64,000 bases of DNA. Source: Bacillus sp. FJAT-28004. Lineage in GTDB: Bacteria > Bacillota > Bacilli > Paenibacillales > Paenibacillaceae. The notes beneath the pieces were generated by a model. It saw only the letters and a program-made list of their open reading frames with translations, did no database searches and had not been told where the DNA came from. The stretch is from positions 985,613-1,049,612 of the forward strand of contig NZ_LGHP01000002.1 of NCBI RefSeq assembly GCF_001280845.1. Reading direction: 5' to 3'. Positions 1-7,426 of this stretch are shown here, in pieces (the first letter of the stretch is position 1; each line of letters starts with the position of its first letter). Both the position numbers and the translations under genes were made by a program.

Positions 1-180
1 ACTGGCGGCAACCGTACAGGAGGAAACCGCACTGGCGGCAACCGTACAGGAGGAAACCGCACTGGCGGCAACCGTACAGGAGGAAACCGCACTGGCGGTA
101 ACCGTACTGGAGGAAACCAAACTGGAGGAAACCGTACAGGAGGCAACCGCACTGGCGGTAACCGTACAGGAGGAAATCGC
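1..180 (+). repeat. 30-bp tandem repeat, six units, coding
   Basis: Six head-to-tail 30-bp units (1-30, 31-60, 61-90, 91-120, 121-150, 151-180). Units 1-3 are identical; units 4-6 carry a few substitutions. The repeat lies in frame inside the CDS and probably extends left of the window. Such arrays change length by slippage or recombination. Confidence 0.95.
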
Positions 181-222
181 TCGGGTGGCAATCGTTCAGG
201 TGGTCCAGGCAATCGACCTTAA
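1..222 (+). CDS. C-terminal end of a TGGNR-repeat protein (partial, 5' end outside window)
   Basis: The frame is open from base 1 to a TAA at 220-222 and encodes 73 residues. It is almost wholly a tandem pentapeptide Thr-Gly-Gly-Asn-Arg, twelve copies with one ending in Gln, followed by Ser-Gly-Gly variants and a short Pro-Gly-Asn-Arg-Pro tail. At the DNA level the repeat is a 30-bp unit holding two pentapeptides; the first three units are identical and later ones diverge mostly at third positions. The low-complexity, Gly- and Arg-rich composition suggests an extended, basic tail that could bind nucleic acid or anionic polymer, or be a surface or spore-coat protein. Nothing in the visible part identifies the family. 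It is followed by a terminator at 270-307. Confidence 0.75.
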   Translation, partial: TGGNRTGGNRTGGNRTGGNRTGGNRTGGNRTGGNRTGGNQTGGNRTGGNRTGGNRTGGNRSGGNRSGGPGNRP

Positions 223-269
223 TCGATGCAGAAGACGCAAAAGATTAGGATAAGCATTGCTTGATCAAG

Positions 270-307
270 AAAGCAGCTCATGACTCTACGAGAAATGAGC
301 TGCTTTT
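270..307 (+). terminator. Intrinsic terminator, probably bidirectional
   Basis: A 12-bp stem (270-281 with 294-305) is followed by a T-rich run. It sits between the repeat-protein gene and the convergent fadH gene, and the opposite strand also ends in a T-rich tract. Confidence 0.85.
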
Positions 308-342
308 CTATTCAAAGATTCATTGGAATGGGGAGCGTAATC

Positions 343-1200
343 TCACCCCTTACCCTTGCGCGTCATTTCAGCCAGAGCATCCCATTGCTTGTCGGTCACG
401 TCTACTAAGCTGTTGAACTGGCCTGCTCCTTGCAGCCACTCACCACCGTCAATCGTTACGACTTCACCATTCAAATATTGAGCGAAATCGGAAACTAAAT
501 ATGCGGCTAGATTGGCTAGTTCTTCTTTATCGCCAACGCGGTTTAAGGGAATACGGCTTATCATCTTCGCTTCGAGCTCAGGAGTAGGAGAGAGACGTGA
601 CCATGCACCTTCTGTTGGAAATGGGCCTGGTGCAATCGCAACTTGACGAATTCCGTAAGGTGCCCATTCAACAGCGAGCGACCTCGTAAGTGCTAGAACG
701 CCAGCTTTTGCTGCTGCGGACGGTACGACATATCCCGAGCCGGTTGAAGCATATGTCGTGACGATATTCAGCATCGTACCGCCTCTTCCTTGTTCTATCC
801 AACGCTTTCCTACCTCTAGTGTCGTGTAGAAAGTACCATGTAAAACAATATGTAAGATGGTATCCACTGCTCTTGGAGAGAGCCTTTCAGTAGGACTGAT
901 GAAATTACCGGCAGCATTGTTGACGAGGATATCGATTTGTCCAAAATGATTTTCAACAGCTTCAATCAGCTCATGCACTTGTGCAGGATCGCGTACATCA
1001 CAGCTTTTGTAGTACACGGTGTTTGTCGGCACACTCATTTCTTCAGCTGCCTGTTTGAGTACCGCCTCGCGTCGGCTGGCAATGGCGAGTTTAGCACCTA
1101 GCGCAATAAATTTCTCACCCATGGCGCGGCCAAGGCCTGTCGCTCCTCCTGTTATGAGAATGACCTTTCCTTGCAACAGATCGTTTGCAAAAGGTCCCAT
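343..1200 (-). CDS. fadH: 2,4-dienoyl-CoA reductase, SDR family (FadH)
   Basis: An NADPH-dependent short-chain dehydrogenase of 285 residues that reduces 2,4-dienoyl-CoA during beta-oxidation of unsaturated fatty acids. The cofactor loop TGGATGLG is at residues 18-25 and NNAAGN at 94-99. The usual YxxxK catalytic pair is replaced by SAAAK (Ser161, Lys165), with an upstream Tyr150 in TTYASTGSG. This Tyr...SxxxK arrangement is the hallmark of the mitochondrial DECR1/bacterial FadH group rather than a damaged site. The C-terminal part (EELANLAAYL, INGEV-type strand, IDGGEW) also fits that group. The start has an AGAGGAGG site 6-7 bases upstream. It is transcribed alone, convergent with the repeat protein, and has a FadR-like palindrome over its promoter. 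Confidence 0.9.
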   Translation of the reverse strand: MGPFANDLLQGKVILITGGATGLGRAMGEKFIALGAKLAIASRREAVLKQAAEEMSVPTNTVYYKSCDVRDPAQVHELIEAVENHFGQIDILVNNAAGNFISPTERLSPRAVDTILHIVLHGTFYTTLEVGKRWIEQGRGGTMLNIVTTYASTGSGYVVPSAAAKAGVLALTRSLAVEWAPYGIRQVAIAPGPFPTEGAWSRLSPTPELEAKMISRIPLNRVGDKEELANLAAYLVSDFAQYLNGEVVTIDGGEWLQGAGQFNSLVDVTDKQWDALAEMTRKGKG

Positions 1201-1215
1201 TCTATAACCTCCTCT

Positions 1216-1250
1216 GAATTAGAATAATTCTGTCTGTTTATTCATATCAA
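1216..1250 (-). promoter_or_regulatory. fadH promoter overlapped by a FadR-like inverted repeat
   Basis: On the minus strand a TTGATA box (1245-1250) lies 18 bases from TATTCT (1221-1226). The -10 region is embedded in a perfect 6-3-6 inverted repeat, GAATTA-GAA-TAATTC (1216-1230), just upstream of the ribosome site. In B. subtilis fadH belongs to the FadR regulon, whose operator is a TGAATGA/TCATTCA palindrome; the site here resembles it but is not a full match. Confidence 0.5.
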
Positions 1251-1296
1251 GGAGGGATATAGGTTATGTGCAAAATAAAGAAGATGCGGTCAGAAA

Positions 1297-2316
1297 CTAT
1301 CCATTCATAACAAAACGGCTTAGAAATGCCGCCACTTTCTGTTCATAGGTTGTTGTATCAGTGCCATAGGACATACCATGTCCAGCGCCCTCAGCGATAT
1401 AAATATCTTTATCAGCTTTACAGGCATCATAAAGCCTCCACACCATTTCGGTAGGTACAAAAGTGTCCGCGGAACCATGAATGAAGAACATGGGCAGCTT
1501 GTTTTTATCCAACTGCTTAATCGCAGATGCCTCTTCAAAGCTGTAACCTGCTTTAAGGCGGGTTAATAAGCTGGTTGCAGGCAAAATAGGAAATGCAGGC
1601 AGCTTGTACATCCGCTTTAGTTGATAAGAAAGCTGATCGGCAACGGAAGTATATCCGCAGTCCTCCACGATGACCTTGACTTGCTTCGGAACGTCTTCTC
1701 CGCTGACCATCATAACTGTTGCTCCGCCCATTGAAATGCCGTGCAGCACGATTTGTACTTTATCACCGTGTTTCTCTAAGACCTTGCGTATCCAAAGAAG
1801 ATAATCCTTTCGATCTGGCCAACCGAAGCCGATGTAATCGCCTTCACTATCGCCATGACCTCGATCATCGGGCATCAGCACGTTATATCCCAGCTTCTCA
1901 TAATAAAACTTTGCGAAACTGCCCATATCTTTCCCTTGCGAAGAATAGCCATGTGCTAGAATAACGGTTTTGGAGGTTAATGTCTTTGATGCAAGGTAAT
2001 AGCCAACTAAGGAGATGCCGTCATTAGAAGTAATGCGCCACGTTTCATAAGCTTGTTTTTCTACCCATTCCACACCTATCGCCTCTACTGGCGTAGGGCC
2101 AGTATCATCTGCTAATGCAATTGCAGCTTGATCGTCGGTGTCCTTATCGCCATGAACTTGTGCTAAATCCTGATTGTTGCTTAAGAATGCTTTGGAGTTT
2201 CGTTTAATTGCGATGTAATAGAAATAATAACTGATCGCGGCAAGTAAGCCGAAAAAAAGGACCGCAAAGCCACCTATTCCAATTACAACTTTACTCATCA
2301 GCATTGTCATAGTCAT
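1297..2316 (-). CDS. Membrane-anchored alpha/beta hydrolase (YqkD-like)
   Basis: A 339-residue protein with one N-terminal membrane helix (about residues 8-35) and a serine hydrolase domain. Visible motifs are the oxyanion HG at 122-123, the nucleophile elbow GISMG with Ser195, Asp284 in HGSADTFVP and His313 in GAGHGMSY, giving a complete catalytic triad. The layout matches B. subtilis YqkD and other membrane-tethered esterase/peptidase-like hydrolases; the substrate is unknown. Four ATG codons occur in the first seven codons, so the start is ambiguous: a GGAGGA site is only 4 bases from the first ATG and 10 from the second (2310). It is a single gene downstream of fadH's promoter region and divergent from the amidase. 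Confidence 0.85.
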   Translation of the reverse strand: MTMTMLMSKVVIGIGGFAVLFFGLLAAISYYFYYIAIKRNSKAFLSNNQDLAQVHGDKDTDDQAAIALADDTGPTPVEAIGVEWVEKQAYETWRITSNDGISLVGYYLASKTLTSKTVILAHGYSSQGKDMGSFAKFYYEKLGYNVLMPDDRGHGDSEGDYIGFGWPDRKDYLLWIRKVLEKHGDKVQIVLHGISMGGATVMMVSGEDVPKQVKVIVEDCGYTSVADQLSYQLKRMYKLPAFPILPATSLLTRLKAGYSFEEASAIKQLDKNKLPMFFIHGSADTFVPTEMVWRLYDACKADKDIYIAEGAGHGMSYGTDTTTYEQKVAAFLSRFVMNG

Positions 2317-2689
2317 TCATTCCTCCAAGTAGGCGGTTTATCTGTGAATTTGTTCTATGTGTCTATCATACTGAAGAAAGCTGCTTAAAGGGAGAGGATT
2401 GTTGAAGTAATTGTTTGAGTGTGGAGAAGGCAAAGGTATTGCTGACTTCTTTGTGCTGATCATTCGTTATTAGTGTTTCATTTCTTATGAAAATCATTCC
2501 TTTTCTACAATATTTCTAGTTCGAGCTTAAAATCATTTGACAGCCTTGAAATGTTAATTATAAAACGTAGTGAAATGCGCGAGCGAAGAGGAGGTAATCA
2601 TACCATCACTGATGATGTCCTTTACCAATAAATAGTATATACTAGGCTCATATCGTACATATTCGGGTCATATGAGGGGATTAAAAGTT
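2317..2689. other. 373-bp intergenic region between divergent genes
   Basis: Holds the start signals of the hydrolase (minus) and the amidase (plus), a strong plus-strand promoter match at 2537-2564, a ribosome-site-like GAGGAGGT at about 2588-2595 followed only by a 7-codon ORF, and a perfect 12-bp palindrome TAGTATATACTA (2633-2644). No convincing gene or structured RNA was seen. Confidence 0.6.
2537..2564 (+). promoter_or_regulatory. Sigma-A promoter upstream of the amidase
   Basis: TTGACA (2537-2542), a 16-base spacer and TATAAA (2559-2564). Transcription would start near 2571, leaving an untranslated leader of about 120 bases before the amidase that contains the 12-bp palindrome at 2633-2644. 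Confidence 0.6.
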
Positions 2690-4141
2690 ATGGAAATCGT
2701 AGAGGCAACCATTTCGTCCATTCAAGCGGCTTTGGAATCTGGCGAGATCACATCTCGCGAGCTTGTACTATTTTATTTTGACCGAATCGCAGCTCATGAT
2801 AAAGATGGACTCACGATTAATTCGGTGCTTGAGCTTAATCCCGATGCTTTATTTATTGCCTCTGCTCTAGATAGCGAACGTGCTGAACAAGGGCCAAGAG
2901 GGCCGCTTCACGGCATACCCATTTTACTCAAGGATAATATTAATACGGGCGATAACATGCATACGAGTGCAGGCTCGCTGGCGCTTGCAAATTCATATGC
3001 GGGAGAAGATGCTTTCATCGTGAAGCGGCTTCGAGAAGCGGGCGCTATCCTATTAGGGAAAGTGAATATGACGGAGTTTGCAAATTTTATGACAGACGGA
3101 ATGCCTTCCGGCTATAGCTCACGAGGTGGTCAAGTTCTAAATCCTTATAATATTTCAACGCCGACAGGTGGATCAAGCGCAGGCTCAGGCGTAGCGGTGG
3201 CATGTAATTTTTGTATGGCTTCGATTGGCACGGAAACTTCAGGATCGATCTTAAATCCAAGTAATTTAAGTTCAACCGTTGGCATTAAGCCGACAGTTGG
3301 ACTAGTGAGCCGATCAGGCATTTTACCACTCTCGAACTCGCAGGATACGGCTGGTCCGATGGCAAGAACCGTAATCGATGCCGTACACGTATTAAATGCT
3401 TTAGTGGAGCATGATGCTGCTGATGCAGCAATGGGCGCGGGCTATTGGTACAAACAAAAAGATTATAGTGTTTTCCTCGATCCTCGAGGTCTTGAGGGCG
3501 CACGAATCGGCATTCCTAGAGATTATTTTTTTGAGGAATTGACGGATGAGCAGCTTGAGATATTTAACAACGCGGTAGAATTGATGCGAAAGCATGGGGC
3601 GGTCATCATTGATCCGGCAAATGTGAGAACGGCTAGGCAGATTGTTTACTCCTCGGTTGTGTTGAATGAATTTAAATCTTCGATAAATGCTTATTTGTCC
3701 AAGCTGCCACCAGGAGGCAAAATTCACTCGCTTAAAGACATTATTGCTTTTAATAACGAGCATCCTGTCGAGACGTTGAAATATGGACAATCCACGCTGC
3801 TGCGTGCAGAGACAACGACTTCCGGCACGCAGACCGAGCTGCCTTATCTTCGTGATCGCATCGCTGATCTCCGTTTATGCAAGGACGAGGGGATTGATGC
3901 CACGATGAAGGAGCATGAGCTTGACGCATTGCTTTTTCCCGCTGACTTTGGGGCAAGAATTACTTCGCGTGCAGGTTATCCTTCGATTGTAGTTCCAGCA
4001 GGTTATACAGCAAAAGGCGTACCATTTGGTGTTACATTCGCGGCAAGAGCATTTGAGGAACCGATGCTCATTAAACTCGCTTATTCATACGAGCAGTATA
4101 GCAAGGTTAGGCGTCCGCCTTCATTAAAGAGTTTTATTTAA
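2690..4141 (+). CDS. Amidase signature family hydrolase
   Basis: An amidase-signature enzyme that hydrolyses a carboxylic amide with a Ser-cisSer-Lys triad; 483 residues from the ATG at 2690. Counting from the in-frame ATG at 2672, the Lys is in LLKDN (87), the GGSSAGSG loop is at 166-173 with the cis-Ser, and the nucleophile Ser is in TSGSI (192). This is the stand-alone amidase form, not GatA, since no gatB or gatC is nearby. The GatA-like GSDTGGSIR becomes GTETSGSIL, a modest departure seen in secondary amidases. The start at 2690 is preferred because GAGGGG lies 10 bases upstream, whereas 2672 has no ribosome site. The substrate cannot be told from sequence. Confidence 0.85.
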   Translation: MEIVEATISSIQAALESGEITSRELVLFYFDRIAAHDKDGLTINSVLELNPDALFIASALDSERAEQGPRGPLHGIPILLKDNINTGDNMHTSAGSLALANSYAGEDAFIVKRLREAGAILLGKVNMTEFANFMTDGMPSGYSSRGGQVLNPYNISTPTGGSSAGSGVAVACNFCMASIGTETSGSILNPSNLSSTVGIKPTVGLVSRSGILPLSNSQDTAGPMARTVIDAVHVLNALVEHDAADAAMGAGYWYKQKDYSVFLDPRGLEGARIGIPRDYFFEELTDEQLEIFNNAVELMRKHGAVIIDPANVRTARQIVYSSVVLNEFKSSINAYLSKLPPGGKIHSLKDIIAFNNEHPVETLKYGQSTLLRAETTTSGTQTELPYLRDRIADLRLCKDEGIDATMKEHELDALLFPADFGARITSRAGYPSIVVPAGYTAKGVPFGVTFAARAFEEPMLIKLAYSYEQYSKVRRPPSLKSFI

Positions 4142-4179
4142 TTGGACAGGTAGAGAGACCATTCATCACGAAAACTTAA

Positions 4180-4214
4180 AAAAGCCTCCCGACAGTTGAA
4201 GTCGGGAGGTTTTC
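4180..4214. terminator. Bidirectional intrinsic terminator
   Basis: An 11-bp GC-rich stem (4183-4193 with 4201-4211) is flanked by an A-run on the left and a T-run on the right. It separates the convergent amidase and DUF2536-like genes. Confidence 0.9.
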
Positions 4215-4430
4215 CTATGTTAATTTTTTCGCTTTAAAGTGAACAACCGCGCTATAAAGCATTTTTTCGATTTTAGGATTAAATACAGCATGATGGCTGA
4301 CGTGGAATACCTCTAACAACAAACCTTTATTATTTTCGATTTGCTGATCGATCTTACGCTCCAACGTTTTCAAATCATACGCTTCAAAAAATTCGATCTT
4401 ATTTTCAATTAAATCTAATCGGAAGTCCAT
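4215..4430 (-). CDS. Small DUF2536-like protein (YrzA-like)
   Basis: A 71-residue acidic-to-basic soluble protein that begins MDFRLDLIENKIEFFEA and has a KIDQQIENNKGLLLEV helix-strand stretch. By recall this resembles the small Bacillales family DUF2536 (B. subtilis YrzA), which has no known function. No membrane segment or signal peptide is present. The start is preceded by GGGGATAAACAAA on the minus strand, a usable ribosome site. It lies 53 bases downstream of the sugar symporter start-side neighbour's end on the opposite side of a shared terminator, and is transcribed as a single gene. The family call is from memory and moderate in strength; that it is a real gene is supported by its close spacing to a terminator and good ribosome site. 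Confidence 0.6.
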   Translation of the reverse strand: MDFRLDLIENKIEFFEAYDLKTLERKIDQQIENNKGLLLEVFHVSHHAVFNPKIEKMLYSAVVHFKAKKLT

Positions 4431-4483
4431 TTTGTTTATCCCCTAAACATAGATTTATAACATAAACCTATTATACAGAGATA

Positions 4484-5857
4484 TTACTTCGCCCACAAAG
4501 ATTCAATTTCTTCAAGTGATTTTCCTTTTGTCTCCGGTACAACACGCCATGTAAACAAGAAGGCGAGCAGCGCCATACTGCCATAAATCCAGAATGTAAC
4601 GGCAGGACCAGCTGAACTTAGCATCGGAGGGAATGTTTGTGAAACGAGATAATCAGCTGCCCAGAGCGCCATAGCTGCAATAGCAGTCGCTTTTCCGCGA
4701 ATACGGTTTGGAAATATTTCAGACATGATGACCCATACGACTGGACCAAGCGAGATAGCGAAAGAAGCAACATACAGTAAAATGAAAATAAGTACGAGCG
4801 GGCCGGCAGCATGTCCAGTTTGAAAAGCGATGCCTATAACCAACAAACAAATCGTCATCGAAGCGGAACCAACAAGCAGCAACGCTTTACGTCCTACTTT
4901 ATCGATGAGCCATAGAGCAACGAGGGTGAACACTAAGTTGATGAAGCCAACCAAAATCGTTTGGATCAGAGAAGCGTTTGTGCCAGCACCTGTTGCTTTG
5001 AAAATTTCAGGCGCATAATACATGACAGCGTTAATGCCTGTTACCTGCTGAAGAACAGCGAGTCCAACGCCTACAATTAAAGCAATTCGGAGCGCAGGAG
5101 AAAACAGTTGTCGAATTGAACCGCTCTCTTGTTCGAACGATTGCTTAATATCGATCACTTCTTTTTTGGCGAGCTCTTCTCCATGAATACGCAATAAAAT
5201 CGGAAGAGCTGCCGCTGCGCGTCCTTGCTTGATCAGCCATCTTGGGCTTTCGGGCACAAAAATTAGCAAAATTAAAAACAACAAACCAGGAACAGCGCCA
5301 ACGCCGAACATCCAGCGCCAAGCGGAGGCGATAGCCCATGCTTCATCACCAGAGCCAGAAATCCAAAGGTTTACGAAATAAGTAAGAAAAATACCTGTTA
5401 CGATGGCAAGTTGATTTAGTGCAACAAGTCTGCCGCGATATTTGGCTGGGGCAATTTCAGCATTGTAGAGCGGACATAAAGTAGAGGTAATCCCGATCCC
5501 GATTCCACCGATTATCCGAGCAATAATAAAGGCAGAAAAAGTGTCTGGTATAGCTGAGCCAATCGAACTGATAATAAACAAGATCGCCGCTGCTATGAGC
5601 ACCTTCTTGCGTCCGAAGCGGTCGCCCAAAACACCCGACATAGCCGCACCTACAATACAGCCAATGATTAAACTCGATACGGCCCATCCAACCTGAAGTT
5701 TAGATAAGTCGAAGTGATCCTCCATAAAACCAACAGCACCTGATACAACCGCTGTATCGAAACCGAATAATAATCCGCCAAGAGCGGAAACAATGGAAAC
5801 AAGCGTCACAAATTTCATGCTTACTTGTTCATTTTTGTTAGTAATCGGCAATCCCAT
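4484..5857 (-). CDS. Sugar:H+ symporter, MFS sugar porter family
   Basis: A 457-residue, 12-helix transporter of the MFS sugar porter group (XylE, AraE, IolT, GLUT relatives), importing a monosaccharide or inositol with protons. Diagnostic motifs are GFDTAVVSGA in helix 1, DRFGRKK in loop 2-3, PESPRWL after helix 6, QQVTGINAVMYYAPEIF in helix 7 (the sugar-contacting QQxxGxN), DKVGRK in loop 8-9 and PETKGKSLEEIE at the C-terminus. Substrate specificity cannot be assigned from these. The start has a GAGAGGAG site about 8 bases upstream. On the minus strand a TATAAT lies at 5906-5911 and a TGAAAACG half-site resembling cre is at 5892-5899 between it and the gene. It is a single gene next to the sugar-responsive two-component operon. 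Confidence 0.9.
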   Translation of the reverse strand: MGLPITNKNEQVSMKFVTLVSIVSALGGLLFGFDTAVVSGAVGFMEDHFDLSKLQVGWAVSSLIIGCIVGAAMSGVLGDRFGRKKVLIAAAILFIISSIGSAIPDTFSAFIIARIIGGIGIGITSTLCPLYNAEIAPAKYRGRLVALNQLAIVTGIFLTYFVNLWISGSGDEAWAIASAWRWMFGVGAVPGLLFLILLIFVPESPRWLIKQGRAAAALPILLRIHGEELAKKEVIDIKQSFEQESGSIRQLFSPALRIALIVGVGLAVLQQVTGINAVMYYAPEIFKATGAGTNASLIQTILVGFINLVFTLVALWLIDKVGRKALLLVGSASMTICLLVIGIAFQTGHAAGPLVLIFILLYVASFAISLGPVVWVIMSEIFPNRIRGKATAIAAMALWAADYLVSQTFPPMLSSAGPAVTFWIYGSMALLAFLFTWRVVPETKGKSLEEIESLWAK

Positions 5858-6037
5858 ATTCGTTTCTCCTCTCTGTCAAACCTATCCTGTATGAAAACGA
5901 ACTTTATTATATCATGCAAAAAGAGCGAGTCCGCGCGTTATATCCTTCACTAATAAGTGTTATTCCTGCATTAATTTTGGACTATCGAAGCATAGCGATT
6001 CGAATGATGAGAACTAGCATTTTGTTGTCATCTAAAC

Positions 6038-6073
6038 ACAAAAAAGTCCATGTCAAAGCAACATGGACTTTAC
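6038..6073 (-). terminator. Terminator of the sugar-sensing operon
   Basis: An 11-bp stem (6043-6053 with 6061-6071), followed on the minus strand by a T-run, 10 bases after the response regulator stop codon. Confidence 0.9.
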
Positions 6074-6082
6074 TATTTTTGT

Positions 6083-7426
6083 TCATTTCGTTTGACCACG
6101 GTAATCGGAGGGGGTAACGCCGGTTACTTTTTTAAAGACGCGGCTAAAGTAATTTGGATCGTTATATCCGACCTCGAAGCATACTTCCTTCAAGCTTAGT
6201 TGTCCCGTTGCCATTAACGCCTTCGCCTTATCAATACGGAGGGCAGTAACATAATCAATAAACGTCGTACCCACCTGTTGTTTAAATATTTTACTGAAAT
6301 AGTGAGGATTTAGATGGACGGAATCGGCTACCTCTTCAAGTGAGAGATCCTCGGTATATTTGCTCTGAATAAAACGTTGTGCACGGTCCAAAACCGTTTG
6401 TGTTTGTTTCTCGCGCTGCTCTCGTATACGCTGCATAGCCGAGAGAACATACGCTTCTGGAATAGCTTCCATATTTTCAGGTTGCTTGTTCACACGATCT
6501 AGAGAAGGTACTGCTCCATGTATTAATTCATCGAAGTGGCATATCTTACCGCATTGCTCATAATAATTGGAGGCGAATACTGCCTCAAAATAGGATTTGC
6601 GCAGCCCTTCAACACCTGAGCGAGTTTTTCCGATACCGACTAGTATATCCGCCTCCAGCTGACGTTCAGCTATTGTGCTTAGCTCTTCACCTAATGCGGT
6701 TCCGGCTGCTTTCCAGTCTGCGTCCACAAAAGCTTCATCATGGTTGATGAAGATAGCCATGTGGCGATCAATGAAGGAGCTTACGATACTATTCTTTATT
6801 GTTGTTTTGACAAAGCTTCTAATTGTATCGTATATCTTTTGTTTATGATTTGTTTTGACTTGTTCGGGAAAAGCGATCACGATAGCGCAGCCTTGTCCTA
6901 GTGGAAAGCTGAGCCATTCTGATAATTGCTCGATATCGGTATTTGTAACGTTATCGACCATAAACATCATAGCTAGTTCATTTTCTGCTAAGGGCATTAA
7001 TTGAGAAACCTTTTGCCTCAGCTCTAATTCATCCGAACGTTTCCGTTTTTCTAGCTCGAGCTCTTGTATTAGCTGCTGAAGCGTATGCACCACCTGCTCG
7101 CGTTTGGCAGGCTTGACTAGATATTCCTTAACTCCAAGGGAAAGGGCTTCTTTGGCATAAGCAAAATAATCATAAGCAGTCACCATGACGAATTTCGCAT
7201 CCGGCAATGTAAGCTTGATTTCGCGGATGGCTTCTAAGCCTTGAATGCCTGGCATATTTACATCCATGAGTACGATATGCGGGCGGTATTCCTCCGCCAT
7301 TTCAATCGCTACACGTCCATTTTCGGCATGGATAATTTGAAAGGTATTTGGAAGCATGCGTTCAACGATCAATTCCAATCCTTCTCGTTCTAGTGCTTCA
7401 TCATCTGCGATTAACAGTCGGTACAT
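6083..7426 (-). CDS. Response regulator with AraC-type DNA-binding domain (YesN family)
   Basis: A 447-residue transcription regulator: receiver domain at about 1-120 with Asp8/Asp9, phosphoacceptor Asp55 in VLMDVNMPG, Thr83 and Lys105 in LVKPAKR; a linker of about 200 residues; and two AraC helix-turn-helix motifs at the C-terminus (SLEEVADSVHLNPHYFSKIFK and SLKEVCFEVGYNDPNYFSRVF). It is the output of the adjacent kinase and probably activates sugar uptake or catabolic genes. A longer frame reaches 7498, but the receiver fold begins at the ATG at 7426, which overlaps the kinase gene by 26 bases, so that start is chosen; no perfectly spaced ribosome site is present. The likely targets are the divergent permease and glycoside hydrolase. 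Confidence 0.9.
   Translation of the reverse strand: MYRLLIADDEALEREGLELIVERMLPNTFQIIHAENGRVAIEMAEEYRPHIVLMDVNMPGIQGLEAIREIKLTLPDAKFVMVTAYDYFAYAKEALSLGVKEYLVKPAKREQVVHTLQQLIQELELEKRKRSDELELRQKVSQLMPLAENELAMMFMVDNVTNTDIEQLSEWLSFPLGQGCAIVIAFPEQVKTNHKQKIYDTIRSFVKTTIKNSIVSSFIDRHMAIFINHDEAFVDADWKAAGTALGEELSTIAERQLEADILVGIGKTRSGVEGLRKSYFEAVFASNYYEQCGKICHFDELIHGAVPSLDRVNKQPENMEAIPEAYVLSAMQRIREQREKQTQTVLDRAQRFIQSKYTEDLSLEEVADSVHLNPHYFSKIFKQQVGTTFIDYVTALRIDKAKALMATGQLSLKEVCFEVGYNDPNYFSRVFKKVTGVTPSDYRGQTK

Noticed and set aside
2612..2635. 7-codon ORF preceded at a distance by GAGGAGGT
   Set aside because: The spacing of about 16 bases is too long and the peptide has no attenuator features.
5892..5899. 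Possible cre (CcpA) site upstream of the sugar symporter
   Set aside because: Only one half (TGAAAACG) fits; the other half is absent.
5914..6117. 67-codon plus-strand ORF between the symporter and the response regulator
   Set aside because: It runs through the terminator at 6038-6073 and has no ribosome site or protein-like composition.
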